This document shows positions 30,228-41,170 of a stretch of 64,000 bases of DNA, piece by piece. Source of the stretch: Xestospongia muta (taxonomy: Eukaryota; Porifera; Demospongiae; Haplosclerida; Petrosiidae); NCBI GenBank assembly GCA_963693285.1, contig OY848919.1, forward strand, positions 5,672,136 to 5,736,135, in the 5' to 3' direction. Below the pieces are notes generated by a model. That model did not search any database and was not told the origin of the DNA. It was given only the letters and a program-made list of their open reading frames with translations. The position numbers and the translations under genes are program-made. Every line of letters begins with the position of its first letter. Position 1 is the stretch's first letter.

Positions 30228-33200
30228 ATGTGGCAGATATTCTTTTATGTATTGCCAATTTTCCTTTCTTGCTTAATGGGATGTAGTGGAAAGAGTAATC
30301 ATATCTTTCCAGTTAATTCATCCTTTGATTTAGAGCAGTACCTGTGTAACACAACATGGTCCTCTCAATACCTTGTGTTTTTGTTAAACAGTTCCGTTAA
30401 CTTCGCCATTTCACCTGGTGAATTCTGTCAAGTGGCAACTCAACAAAGAAGCATAATTGAAATACGCAGTGATTCTTCAACAGAATCAGCAAATATAACA
30501 TGTGTTCATAATGATACAAGGCAAACATTCCCACAGTCAAGACGAGGTCTAGTTTTCTTCAACTCTCAAGTGACTCTTAAACATTTGGTGATTAAGAATT
30601 GTGGTACATATCTCACTACTATACAAGATACTGCAATCACTGACTATCTCAATAGTTCATCTCTGTATTACACTTCATCTCATGCTGCTGCCTTAGTCTT
30701 TGTTCATTGTCAGGTCATTATGAGTCAAGTTAACATCTACTACTCATATGGGTTCGCTATGATTGGTATAAATCTGAATGATTCTAGTATCAGTGAAGTT
30801 AATATATCTTATTCAAATCTTAGTACTAACCTATATCGCCATTCTGAACACAAAAGAAGGACATTTGGTTGTGGTGCTCTTCTGCATTTCTTTGATCATC
30901 AACTAATGATGTATCCTACATATGTTACTGTCAACTATACACATTTTAAAAATAACTTTGATTTACATAAAGGATATTCCTATACGACTGAGTTCTCTAT
31001 TAATTACTTGAATATTGTTAATGCTGCTGGTCTGACTGTACTTTATACTCAAAAAACATATTTTGCCAGTGTTACTATTAACAATGCAGAATTTACATCT
31101 AATGTGGGAAGTTATAATTCACCAGGTGGTCTGCTTGTTCTTCATTACAACAGTTCTCTTAATACAAGCACAATTGTTGATAACTCTCTGTTTTCTGATA
31201 ACGCTAATGGTCCTAAGTCATTTTTACATGGAGCAGCTCTTGCTTTATATTGGATTAAAGTAATAGATTTATCCATGACTCAACCCCAATTATCGTTAAT
31301 TCAAAATACAAACTTTTATAATCACACAGGTCATGGCCATAATTATTTACCTACTGGTGCTGTATATGTTGGTGTAGCTGACCTAGATAAGACTGTTAAT
31401 ATAGATATTCATTTTAAAAACTGCAGCTTTCAAAATAACTTAGTACAGCAGACTGGAGCTTGTCTTTTTATGTCTGTCTATGATAATGCTAACAAGTTTG
31501 CAAAAATTTCCATTGTTCTTGAAGATATTTATGCAATGAAAAACTCTCAAAAGTTAACATTTAAACCTGTTTCAACTACAGGAATCTTTTCATTTAATAA
31601 CATAGTAAATATATCTATTACTGGAACATCAACATTCACTAATAACATTGGATCTGTGATTGATGCTCTGAACTCCAATGTTCATCTCTCTAAATATGCC
31701 AATGTGACTTTTAGCAACAATGTTGGATCCAGAGGTGCTGCTATAAGATTACTAGGTAATGGACATCTTTATTTTATTGGAGGAGCTGTAGTTAACTTTA
31801 TTAATAATCAAGCCCTGGAATTTGGTGGAGCAATATATGCAAGTTCTGGTATAGAAAATAGTTTATTAGTAAAAGAACAATGTGTGATACAATTAATTAA
31901 TATCACTAATGAAAAGGATATTTCATTTACAGAAAATGTAGCTGTCCGTGCTGGTAATTCAATATACGCCTATCCACTCTTTTCATGTCGAGTCAAGAAC
32001 CAAAAACTTTCTAATAATACAGAATTACTAGAATTTTACAAAACACACTTTCATTTCATTGATAACAAGGAAATATCTAAACTGCATACTATATCAACTT
32101 CAGCTTCAAAGCTAACTTTGTGTTATCTTAATGGTACACACAAACATTCTATCAATTCTTTTAACACTTATCCAGGTCAGAAGATTAAGATCTACATGGC
32201 ATCTATTGATGATCTAAACAGAAATGTCTATTCAACTGTTTCAGTTACCATTGCTAAAAAAAGCAACAATATAAGGTTACACAACAACCAAGAACAAATA
32301 CTTCATGAAGGTAATAATTGTACCTCATTTGATCTTCAAATATATAGCAAAGGCTCTAATACCACTGAAGGAAAATTAGTATTTTCTCTACCTAGTTTAC
32401 CAGCTGCTTTAGTTGTCAATGTTACAGTACAACAATGTCCTTTAGGTTTTGTTTGGCAAAATGGAACAAACAAATGTGGGTGCTCATCAGCTTTTTATAA
32501 CAAAGATTTTAAATTGATTTATGGTTATAAGGCTGATTGTGACATTAATTACCTGTCAATGGTTAGACCTGGTGTATTTGCTAATACCTGGGCTGGTTAT
32601 ATGAATGCAGCCACACGTTTTGGTGTCTCAATACAATGTCCACTTGGCTATTGTAATGATGCTGTATTCTTTTTTTGCAGTTCTTCAACTAACAATATGA
32701 CAATGTCAAATAGCAAGATGTGTAACAAAAAAACTCTTCAACCACTGTGTCTATATCATCGTGAAGGTCCATTGTGTGGTAGTTGTAGTAGACTTAAAAA
32801 AGGTCAAAAACTGAGTGTTGTATTTGGTTCTACAAAATGTAAGCAATGTAGTAATTGGTGGTTGTTGACAATAGTCCTCTATGCAATAGCTGGTCCCCTC
32901 CTCATTTACCTGTTATATGCTCTCAGACTTACAATGACAACTGGTACACTCAATGGAATTATATTCTATGTTCATATGGCTAATTGTGGTATCACAGATC
33001 TACTATCATTAAACCTTCATCAAGACCTATACTCAAAATTTTGTCTTATATTTTTGTCTATATTGAATTTGAATCTCGGTTTTCCTCTTTGTTTTTATGA
33101 TGGGATGACAGAGTTATGGAAAGCTGGTCTCAGTTTGCTATTTCCATTTTATTTGCTGACAATAGTTGTTATCCTTATTATACTCAGTCACTCATCTCTC

Positions 33201-34028
33201 AGGCTTTCTAACAGAATAGCTCATTCCTCAGTTCAAGTACTGGTTACTGTTGTACATCTCTCATTCTCAAAACTTTTACTAGCAATTGTCGATGTGTTTA
33301 CTTCAGCAAGAATCTATTATGATTCTGATAATAGTTTCAAAGTTTGGTATTGGGATGGTTCAATAGAATATGGTAGTGGATCACATCTCATTCTAATGAT
33401 CATCACACTGGTAATTGTCATTTGTCTTCTGCTACCCTATGTCCTTATTCTCATATTTGCTAGATCAATACGACGCACAAGCATAAACAAATACATTCGA
33501 CCTCTACTAGAAGCTATCCATGCTCCATATAAGGAAGGGAAGGAGTATTGGTATGTTGCTCGACTTATTTTTTTGATTGGAATGTATGTCATATATGCAT
33601 CACTAAGAGCTAGAAATGTTCTTAAAATATATGTTATAACAATTCCCTTTGTGGTTCTTCTACTGCTATTGCTTGTTTACTTCAAACCATATAAGAACAA
33701 AGTTATATACTTCCTTGACTGTTGGCTTATACTTAACATTGTTATGATATACACAACAACTTGGTTTTTCTTTATTGAATTTAACTATCAAGCTATCACA
33801 GTGTTTGTGTCTGTCATGGTCTTTATTGTGTTCTTTACATTTTTGGCAATATTGTTGTATCATATTCTACAGGTAACTGGCAAGATGTCTTCAATAAGAG
33901 TAATGTTTCATTTGATGCAGCACAAGTATAAGCAGAAAATGGTTTCATCCAAACCATTACTGGCAGCTGATGATTCATTTTACAAATCATGTGAATACAG
34001 AGAACCTTTATTAAGTTCTAGTAACTAG
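30228..34028 (+). CDS. R4: beta-helix multi-TM receptor-like protein (class B with class A N-terminus), intact
   Basis: A single exon of 1266 codons. The signal peptide is MWQIFFYVLPIFLSCLMGC. Residues up to about 180 are almost identical to R3 and R6. After GINLNDSSISEVN the sequence is strongly diverged. The ectodomain keeps PMP-like motifs (FTNNIGSVID, FSNNVGSRGAAI, FINNQALEFGGAIYA near 525-540). The Cys stalk has VQQCPLGF, IQCPLGYCN and LCGSCSRLKKG (near 845). Several membrane segments follow with HAPYKEGKEYW between two of them. The tail is shorter and ends KPLLAAD, DSFYKSCEY and REPLLSSSN. Relative to class A it has a longer insert in the Cys stalk (SRLKKGQK). The uninterrupted frame despite high divergence argues for function. 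Likely role: surface receptor or channel-like protein, ligand unknown. Confidence 0.9.
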   Translation: MWQIFFYVLPIFLSCLMGCSGKSNHIFPVNSSFDLEQYLCNTTWSSQYLVFLLNSSVNFAISPGEFCQVATQQRSIIEIRSDSSTESANITCVHNDTRQTFPQSRRGLVFFNSQVTLKHLVIKNCGTYLTTIQDTAITDYLNSSSLYYTSSHAAALVFVHCQVIMSQVNIYYSYGFAMIGINLNDSSISEVNISYSNLSTNLYRHSEHKRRTFGCGALLHFFDHQLMMYPTYVTVNYTHFKNNFDLHKGYSYTTEFSINYLNIVNAAGLTVLYTQKTYFASVTINNAEFTSNVGSYNSPGGLLVLHYNSSLNTSTIVDNSLFSDNANGPKSFLHGAALALYWIKVIDLSMTQPQLSLIQNTNFYNHTGHGHNYLPTGAVYVGVADLDKTVNIDIHFKNCSFQNNLVQQTGACLFMSVYDNANKFAKISIVLEDIYAMKNSQKLTFKPVSTTGIFSFNNIVNISITGTSTFTNNIGSVIDALNSNVHLSKYANVTFSNNVGSRGAAIRLLGNGHLYFIGGAVVNFINNQALEFGGAIYASSGIENSLLVKEQCVIQLINITNEKDISFTENVAVRAGNSIYAYPLFSCRVKNQKLSNNTELLEFYKTHFHFIDNKEISKLHTISTSASKLTLCYLNGTHKHSINSFNTYPGQKIKIYMASIDDLNRNVYSTVSVTIAKKSNNIRLHNNQEQILHEGNNCTSFDLQIYSKGSNTTEGKLVFSLPSLPAALVVNVTVQQCPLGFVWQNGTNKCGCSSAFYNKDFKLIYGYKADCDINYLSMVRPGVFANTWAGYMNAATRFGVSIQCPLGYCNDAVFFFCSSSTNNMTMSNSKMCNKKTLQPLCLYHREGPLCGSCSRLKKGQKLSVVFGSTKCKQCSNWWLLTIVLYAIAGPLLIYLLYALRLTMTTGTLNGIIFYVHMANCGITDLLSLNLHQDLYSKFCLIFLSILNLNLGFPLCFYDGMTELWKAGLSLLFPFYLLTIVVILIILSHSSLRLSNRIAHSSVQVLVTVVHLSFSKLLLAIVDVFTSARIYYDSDNSFKVWYWDGSIEYGSGSHLILMIITLVIVICLLLPYVLILIFARSIRRTSINKYIRPLLEAIHAPYKEGKEYWYVARLIFLIGMYVIYASLRARNVLKIYVITIPFVVLLLLLLVYFKPYKNKVIYFLDCWLILNIVMIYTTTWFFFIEFNYQAITVFVSVMVFIVFFTFLAILLYHILQVTGKMSSIRVMFHLMQHKYKQKMVSSKPLLAADDSFYKSCEYREPLLSSSN

Positions 34029-35090
34029 TGGAAACAAACAATTTTACTATTTAATATTTGTCTTTTAATTGGTGTGTATGGATCATTATGAAAAGTCAAT
34101 TTGATATACTAAAGTTTACTGTAAATACACAAACGTTTGTTTAGTTTTAATAATTATTTGATTGATATCAAGTTCTGTTAAATGAAATTTATTTTTAACT
34201 GTCTACTTTATGACATTTATACCTTTTCTGTAAACTGAGGATATTGGGTCATAACCACATCAAATAATTAATACTATGATTGTGTAATAGGTTCGTATAG
34301 CCACAGATTCTTTTTTAAAATTAATCTGTTGACTGGAAATATATCATGAACAATTGAGGACATATAATAATGAATCATATAACATATATTTCATTTTTTA
34401 ACCCACAACATAGATGACCAAATGTCAGGACGGCTTCCCTAAAATTGACAAACACACATAGATAGTAAAAAGATGTTTGATCATATTACAATATGTACCA
34501 ATAAATTGTCTGTAACACTGGCTAGGAATATAGTAGTATGTAATACAGCTCTTCAGTTTCAAGATATTAGACGTTCTTGCTTATATGATTATATATATCA
34601 ACTGGGTACATTCATATGTGTAGTTCATATCAATTATTATTAGAATATTCAGCTATTGGTTATTTATCCATATAATACTTAGGATTGACATGATATATTA
34701 TAATAGAATTGACTGATATGTTTTTTCTGAGTGTTAAGTTAATAAAGTTATTCCTAAGAATCTAGCAATGAATGATTTAAGAAAGGCTAAAAATTAGCCA
34801 TTTTAACGATGAAAAACCTCAGTCGATTTCAGAGCTGAGATGATTTATGAGCATGGTGAATCAGAGTTGTCTTACACCTTTTATATTAGGTGCAAAGTAC
34901 TCAATCAGCAAGGTTGCAAGGATCTCATCAAGAGGAGTCATTGCAACCAAGAATGATGGCTATTTATAACTTAATACAAACACTAACATACGTTCAGATG
35001 CAAGGTTTATGTAAATTTCATCTTTATTTAATAACTGTATTAGAAAACATGACTCATTCAGTCAACAAATATGTGCGTTAATTGGTGTAT
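34029..35090 (+). repeat. Class B 3' flank, copy 1
   Basis: This stretch recurs in part at 35644-36010 and 36770-37790. Landmarks are GGAAACAAACAATTTTACTA just after the stop, TACACAAACGTTT, CCACATCAAATAATTA, GTACCAATAAATTGTCTGTA and a late scrap of receptor stalk (GCAAGGTTTATGTAAA... to AGAAAACATGACTCATTCAG at 34995-35065). No independent gene is seen. AATAAA at 34500-34505 is a possible processing signal. Confidence 0.65.
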
Positions 35091-35099
35091 ATGTATATA

Positions 35100-35643
35100 T
35101 AACAATTACATTCGACCTCTACTAGAAACTATCCATGCTCCATCTAAAGGAAGGGAAGGAGTACTGGTTTGTAGCTCAACTTGTTTTCTTGGTGGAAATA
35201 TATGCCATATATGCATCACTAAGAGTGAGGAATGTTCTTAAAGTATATGTTATAACAACTCCCTTTGTGATTCTTCTACTGCTATTGCTTGTTTACTTCA
35301 AACCATATAAGAACAAAGTTATATACTTCCTTGACTGTTGGCTTATACTTAACATTGTTATGATATACACAACAACTTGGTTTTTCTTCATAGAATCTAG
35401 ATATCAAGCTATCACAGTGTTTTTCTCTGTCATGGTCTTTATTGTGTTCTTCATATTCTTGGCAATATTGTTGTATCATATTCTACTGGTAACTGGCAAG
35501 ATGTCTTCAATAACAGTAATGTTTAATTTGATGTAGCACAAGTATAAGCAAAAAATGCTTTCATACAAACCATTACTGGCAGCTGATTGCTCATTTTACA
35601 AATCGTGTGAATACAGAGAACCTTTATTAAGTTCTAGTAACTA
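35100..35643 (+). pseudogene. Class B receptor 3'-end duplicate
   Basis: It closely matches R4 from the RPLLEAIHAPYKEGKEYW region to the end: RPLLET..HAPSK-EGKEYWFVAQL, LDCWLILNIVMIYTTTWFFF at 35330-35390, SSITVMFNLM then TAG at 35534-35536 where R4 has CAG. It goes on to CSFYKSCEY and REPLLSSSN (stop near 35641-35643). There is no 5' half. It probably arose by unequal exchange with R4. Confidence 0.75.
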
Positions 35644-36019
35644 GTGGAAACAAACAATTTTGCTATTTAATATTTGTCTTTTAATTGGTGTATATGGATC
35701 ATTATGAAAAGTCAATTTGACATACTAAAGTTATACTGTAAATACACAAACGTTTATTTATTTTCAATACTTATTTGATTGGTATCAAGTTCAGTTAAAT
35801 GACGTTCACACCTTTTCTGTAAACTGAGGATATCTGATCATAACCACATCAAATAATTAGTGCTATGATTATATGATAGGTTGAGATAGCCATAGATTCT
35901 TAACATTTATCTGGTAACTGGGAATACATCATGTACAATTTAGGACATATAGTAATGAATCATATAACATATTTCAATTTTACACTGAAACAAAGAGGAC
36001 CAAATTCTAAGCTGGCTTC
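35644..36019 (+). repeat. Class B 3' flank, copy 2
   Basis: Matches 34029 onward (GGAAACAAACAATTTTGCTA, TACACAAACGTTTATTTA, CCACATCAAATAATTAG). It breaks off near 36015, where the block shared with 24815 begins. Confidence 0.65.
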
Positions 36020-36722
36020 TTAGTAATTGAGTTAACCAAATAAATCTAGCTCCCAATTATTGGAATACTTACTCCATGTATATTAGATTACTTATTACAA
36101 AGGGACTTTTAATGCTAAAATAGATTTACCTTTATAAGGAATAATCTATTAATAAATTGTCACACTGCCTGTAATTTAATTAACAGGTCCACTGCAATAA
36201 AATAGAACTTAATGAACACATATTGGGAATAATTTAAAATTTCAATTTTAATTAGACATGAAGTTCTGTCATTTTAAATTGTCATTTTCACATAGGAGGG
36301 AGACTTAGTTTTTCAATCAGAATACAATTCATTTTGTCATGCTTGCCAACAAGACCATGGTTAGGAGCAGCAACTGCATAATCCATAGCCTGTCGTAATA
36401 TTTTGTAATTATTTTTATCTGCTTCAAATCCAGTAGTATAAAAATTTTTTCTTGAAATTAGAACATAATGTGGAGGATGAGGTTCCTTTAAATCTTTACC
36501 TTCTGCATATTGGCTGGAATTTTTTTTAATTTTTGTGCAATCTAAGGCATATAAAGCTAGTTACAGAAGTAATGGCTAGCTATGTGAAGAAATCTGTGAC
36601 TCTACACAATACCCTCTCTACCAAGTAAACACACTGAAAATATTAAGTCTAGCTATTATTAATTAATTGTACTAATTTCATTTTTAATAGAATTGTATAT
36701 GGAATCAACAATGCAAATTATT
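36020..36722. repeat. Duplicated block shared with 24815-25510
   Basis: Second copy of the block. It ends at ATCAACAATGCAAATTATTT, where the sequence jumps to a receptor tail (ACAAGTCATGTGAATACAGA). The receptor relic that follows the first copy is therefore deleted here. Confidence 0.7.
36290..36555 (-). pseudogene. Conserved minus-strand exon relic, copy 2
   Basis: Minus-strand reading: DCTKIKKNSSQYAEGKDLKE, HPPHYVLISRKNFYTTGFE, KNNYKILRQAMDYAVAAPNH, GLVGKHDKMNCILIEKLSL and PPM with a TGA stop. Unlike copy 1 this reading needs no frame change, so it may reflect the original exon better. Family unknown. Confidence 0.5.
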
Positions 36723-36770
36723 TACAAGTCATGTGAATACAGAGAACCTTTATTAAGTTCTAGTAACTAA
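36722..36770 (+). pseudogene. Isolated receptor tail fragment (class B)
   Basis: YKSCEYREPLLSSSN with TAA at 36768-36770, followed by the class B 3' flank. It is only the last 16 codons of a receptor, left at a deletion junction. Confidence 0.75.
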
Positions 36771-37795
36771 TGGAAACAAATAATTTTACTATTTGTTTTT
36801 TTAAAAGGATGTATACACAACATCATTATGAAAAGTTAAGTTAATATACTAAAGTTGTATTGTAAGTACACAAACGTTTATTTTCTTTTAATACTTATTT
36901 GATTGATATCAAGCTCTGTTAAATGAAATTTGTCTTAAATGTCTACCTTATGACATTCATACCTTTTCTGTAATCTGGTCATAATCACATCAAATAATTA
37001 ATGCTATGATTGTGTGATAGGTTGGTATAGCCACAGATAAAATTTATCTGTTGACTGGAAATCTTTCATGAACAATTGATGACTTATTGTAATGAATCAT
37101 ATAACATATATTTAATTTTTTAATCTGCAACAAAAGAGGACCAAATTTCAAGCTGGCTTCCCTAAACATACATAGATAGTAAAAAGGTGTTTGATTATAT
37201 TACAATATGTACCAATAAATTGTCTGTAACACTGGCTAGGAATAACGCAGTATGTAATACAGCTCTTCAGTTTCAAGATATTAGAAGCTGTTACTTATAT
37301 GATTATATATATCACCGGGTGCATTTATATATGTAGTTCATATAAGAATTTTCTGCTATTGGTAGTTTATCTACCTACTATATACTTAGGATTAGCATGA
37401 TATATTATAATAGAATTAACTGGTATGTTTTTTTTCTGAATGTTAATAAAGTTATTCCCAAGAGTTTACCAATGAATGATTTAGGAAAGGCTAAAACATT
37501 AGCTATTTCAACGATGAAAAACCTTAGTCAATTTCAAAGCTGGCAAGATTCATGGGTATAACAAATCAGAGCTGTCTCACCCCTTATGTGTGGTGCTAAG
37601 TACTTAATCAGCATGGTTGCAGGGATCTCATCAAGAGGAATCATTACAACCAAGAATTCTGGCTATTTATAACCTCAATATAACACATTATCTGTTCAGA
37701 TGCAAGGTTTATGTAAACTTTCATCTTCATTTAATAACTGTATTAGAAAACATGACACATTCAGTCAACCAATATAAATAATCAGATAATCACAA
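36771..37795 (+). repeat. Class B 3' flank, copy 3
   Basis: Matches 34029-35090 along nearly its whole length, including GTACCAATAAATTGTCTGTA, TCTTCAGTTTCAAGATATTAG, the ATGAAAAACCT region and the stalk scrap at 37695-37775 (TTCAGATGCAAGGTTTATGT). The two long copies differ by substitutions and small indels, so the duplication is old. Confidence 0.65.
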
Positions 37796-37809
37796 GATCA
37801 GTAACAACA

Positions 37810-38260
37810 AACTTTATTCTTTTAATTTTGGCATCATAGATCTATTATTATTTAAGATTTATCAAGAGGCATACTGAAACGTTTGCCTTATTTTTATGTC
37901 TACATTGAATCTAAATCTTTTTTCCTCTGTGTTTTTACAATGGGATGACTGAATTATGGAACATTGGACTCAGTTTAGTATTTTCACTCTATCTCTTGCA
38001 ATAGTAGTTGTCCTCATTATCCTCAATCATTTTTCTGTAAGGATTTTTAACACATAAGCTCGTTCCTCAGTTCATGTACTTGTTACTGTTGTACAAATCT
38101 CATTCTCCAAATTATTGTTAGCAATTAATCGATGTGTTTGTCTCAGCAAAAATCTGTTATATTTCAGATACTAGTCACAATGTTTGTTATTGGAATGAGT
38201 GATAGAATATAGTAGTGGATAACTTCTCATTCTATCGATCATCACATTGGTAATTTTGAT
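37810..38260 (+). pseudogene. Class B receptor membrane-region relic
   Basis: Fragments: FILLILAS-LLLFKI-QEAY (37815-37880), NLNLFSSVFLQWDD (37910-37950), LWNIGLSLVFSLYL (37955-38000), SVRIFNT-ARSSVHVLVTVV (38030-38090) and ISFSKLLLAINRCVC (38095-38145). Frameshifts and stops occur throughout. Similar to the relic at 23165-23540. Confidence 0.5.
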
Positions 38261-38514
38261 TTAAATTATTTCAACATTCCGGCAATCAATGATTTTGAAA
38301 AATTGAAAAGGTCAACTTGTATTTGTGTACTTATAAAATTACATCAATTATCTTGCAATATCAATATTAGTTATTACAAATATAACAAAAACAACTACAA
38401 TATCAATAATTAAGAAGTTAATTCTTGCATTATTAGGGGAGAGTCAAACTCTTTTTACTGTCAACTTTCTTGGTATTATTATTTTTTGTTAATTGTTGTG
38501 AAACATATTGTATC
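38261..38514. other. AT-rich intergenic DNA
   Basis: No gene or repeat can be supported here. Confidence 0.4.
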
Positions 38515-38905
38515 AATCCCTCATCAGATTTAGAGCAGTACCTGTGTAAATGTGTTCATAATAACAGTTTCTTCCACAGTCTAAAAGAGGTCTGGCCTAT
38601 ATAACACTATAATGACTCTAGAATGATTGATATTTAAGGATTGTGGTACATGTTGCTTTCTTAGTTCTTGCTCATTGTCAGGTCAATATGAGTCAAGTTA
38701 ACATATACTACTCATATGGGTTGCTATGGTTGGTATAAATTCATATAATTCTAGTATTAGTGGAGTTAATATGTCTACTTCAACTCTTAGTGTAGAAATG
38801 TTATAAAGTAAGAATAAAAGTATTGGAAGTGGCTTCTGTTATACTCCTGTTATTTATGACTCTGTTCATGGTGCTGGTCTTCATATCCTGTTCATTACAG
38901 GAAAA
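38515..38905 (+). pseudogene. Receptor N-terminal scraps joined to a C-terminal scrap
   Basis: It begins with SSDLEQYLC-KCVHNN (38520-38565), a decayed RRGL...LKDCGT region, then CQVNMSQVNIYYSYG (38675-38720), INSYNSSISGVNMSTSTLS (38735-38795) and SIGSGF (38820-38836). It then jumps to a late membrane segment (VILLLFMTLFMVLVFISCSL, 38840-38900). A deletion of nearly the whole gene joined the ends. The ISGVNMS-type sequence resembles class B. Confidence 0.6.
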
Positions 38906-39287
38906 AATACAAGACCAGCTGACTTAGCATATAGCTGTATATGTACACCTCTTCTATTGTCCCCTACTCACCTTTTCCTATGCTTAGTTTGAATATCTGA
39001 TCTGTTTATATACTTACAGATTATTTCTATTAGTTGTTGAATAATTGTGTCATTCACTGAACACAATAACTTATATGTAGTCACACTTTATAACATAAAA
39101 ATATATGACACATTGGAATAATATGTAATATTTCTTTACATTTCTACAATTCATTATTTATTAGTTTTGTAATACGGTATTTAAACTATATTTTCAGAAT
39201 AAAGTTATCATGCAGGGTTAAAATATAACTAAGGTGACAGATATTACGGTACAATTTTGATGTGAAGAGTTATCAAGTGACATAAAT
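38906..39287. other. AT-rich intergenic DNA
   Basis: No ORF, RNA or repeat can be supported here. Confidence 0.4.
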
Positions 39288-39890
39288 GACTGAGTTATTG
39301 AAAATTGGTGTCAGTTTACTGTTCCCACTTTTTTTTCTGACAATAGTTGTTGTTCTCATTATCTTCAATCTTTTTTCTCTAAGGCTTTCTGCTAGAATAG
39401 TTAACTCTTCAGCTCAAGTACTAGTTATTGTTGTAAACCTCTCCTTTGGATGACCAGTAGGTGCAATTATCAAGGCCTTCACACCAGCTAAAGCATTTAT
39501 TTCAAAACAGACATATATATGGTATTGGGATGGGTCGGTTGAATATGGTAGTAAAGGATATATTACTCTCATGATATTCACATCATTGCTTGTGTTACCC
39601 TTCCATTTACCCTAAGTTCTCTTCCTTCTCTTTGTTAAACCTCACATACATTGGAGATGTGTCAATGAATACACAAGACCAATACTTGAAGCTCTTTATG
39701 CTCCTTGTAAGAATGATATAAGCAGTACTGATTTGTAGTCTACCTCTTACTTCTTATTGTAATGTACTTACTGTACAACATACCATTTATGTTACCATTG
39801 GCTCAATATTGCTTCATATTTTGGTTAAGCTATGTTCGAACTTAAAAGAGTAATTTTATTAACTTGTTAGACTGTTGGCTTCATTTCAAA
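39288..39890 (+). pseudogene. Class C receptor membrane-region relic
   Basis: Matches R2 11215-11840: ELLKIGVSLLFPLFFLTIVV (39292-39350), RLSARIVNSSAQVLVIVV (39380-39435), GAIIKAFTPAKAFIS (39460-39505), WYWDGSVEYGSKGYITLMI (39520-39575) and CVNEYTRPILEALYAPCKND (39658-39718). A stop interrupts SFG-PVG near 39450 and the end is frameshifted. Confidence 0.65.
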
Positions 39891-39959
39891 TGGTGGAGGA
39901 ATAGATTTGCTCCAGAAATGAATATATAGTTGTTGAACGTTTCATAAATAATAGCAATA

Positions 39960-40195
39960 ATTTTCATAAGTATTAGAATTATTCACTCTTAAATTATTTA
40001 CTTGTTTATTTCATTATGTATATTTATAACTAGTTTTGTTGATGTCAAGGGAATTATAGTAAATATATGTTTTGCTTTGTAGTGTATTTGTAGACAATAC
40101 TGTTTTGAGTGCTACAGGTTTCATTTTTATAATGACAATAGACATCATTTTAATTTAGATAATGGTAATGTTATGAGCCATAGTCATTATATAAA
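39960..40195 (+). repeat. Proximal upstream block of R5
   Basis: Shared with 7990-8200, 16740-17220, 50165-50370 and 59960-60160 (TTACTTGTTTATTTCATTAT, GTTGATGTCAAGGGAATTAT, TTTCATTTTTATAATGACAA). Here it is followed by about 300 bp and then the distal block, as in R3. Confidence 0.65.
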
Positions 40196-40499
40196 CCTTG
40201 ATAATAATGAATTAAATAACTGTTGGCATGACAGGAAGATTTTGTGAATTTCCTAATGTGTTCAATTACCTTATTTAACACCTCAGAAAGTATATACCTT
40301 CTGTAGGATATTAACATTGCTACCTGGATAGCACAATACATATAATAACAAAGTACTAATATGTGAACTTAATGGATTTTTATGTTCATATGTAGTCGTT
40401 GGCTCTGTTCTATGTAACAAAAATAAATGAAAGAACTGTTCTTTGATAGAAACATTGTGAAAATTCTAATTTATCCAAGTCACTATATTTAAGGAACAA

Positions 40500-40900
40500 A
40501 TCACTAAACTGAACCATGTCCAGCCATTATGTTATTATTCATTGATGTTTTACATGTACACAATTGTCTATTACAGATCCACAATACTTGTTATTGATGG
40601 ACAGCATTATTATTTTCATAATATTAATGTCTGTTGACTTTCAATTTTCTTTGTAACTATGTACTTACAATATGCAGTACTCATGTAGAGTGATGTTATA
40701 GGTGGCTATTGAAAGTGAAATGTACTGACTTATTTTAATTTTCTTTATTTATCTACATCACAGCCAATATTCTCTATCACAAATGCTATGCCAATGAACT
40801 TTCTTAATTATTTGCTGCCATTTACTAAACTGAACTGCAGGTATATATTGTTATGGACAACAGTATAATAGGAGATCTCATTAACAATGACTACTTAATT
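40500..40900 (+). repeat. Distal upstream block, copy 4 (upstream of R5)
   Basis: Matches 13337, 17590 and 29585 with the same landmarks. It ends about 270 bp before the R5 start. Confidence 0.6.
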
Positions 40901-41104
40901 TATTCTAAACTCTATAACATACCAAAGAAATCATTCAGTCAACAATGTTTTCATATGATGATTAACCTAAAATGTATAATTTTTGCAAACAATTTAAGAC
41001 TTGTTTTGACACATCTTACTATTGTTGTCTTTCAGCTTTTCTTATTTTGAAGTAACTTGCTTTGTTGTTAATTTTCATTACCATTACTATAAAGCACTAA
41101 CGAG

Positions 41105-41113
41105 TATATATAG
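41105..41113 (+). promoter_or_regulatory. Core promoter TATA box of R5
   Basis: TATATATAG lies 66 nt before ATG 41171. The shared context ACTAACGAG / AGTAGATAGTAAACAGACAA and the leader GAAACGATCGAA are intact although the gene is broken. Confidence 0.65.
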
Positions 41114-41170
41114 AGTAGATAGTAAACAGACAAACTCTGGAAACGATCGAATCTTTAAAGCTACATTGTC

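Noticed and set aside
33666..33863. Antisense ORF in the R4 membrane region (also 35282-35479)
   Set aside because: It is the mirror of conserved coding sequence on the plus strand, with no splice or promoter signal.
30228..34028. Bacterial or chlamydial origin because of PMP-like motifs
   Set aside because: Multi-membrane C-terminus, signal peptide, TATA and AATAAA context, spliced transposase relics and MITEs all fit a eukaryotic genome. The FxxN/GGAI motif reflects a beta-helix fold shared by many proteins.
38400..38520. Short promoter-like TATA runs in AT-rich DNA
   Set aside because: In DNA this AT-rich such words are expected by chance. Only those in the conserved block 65 nt before a family ATG were accepted.
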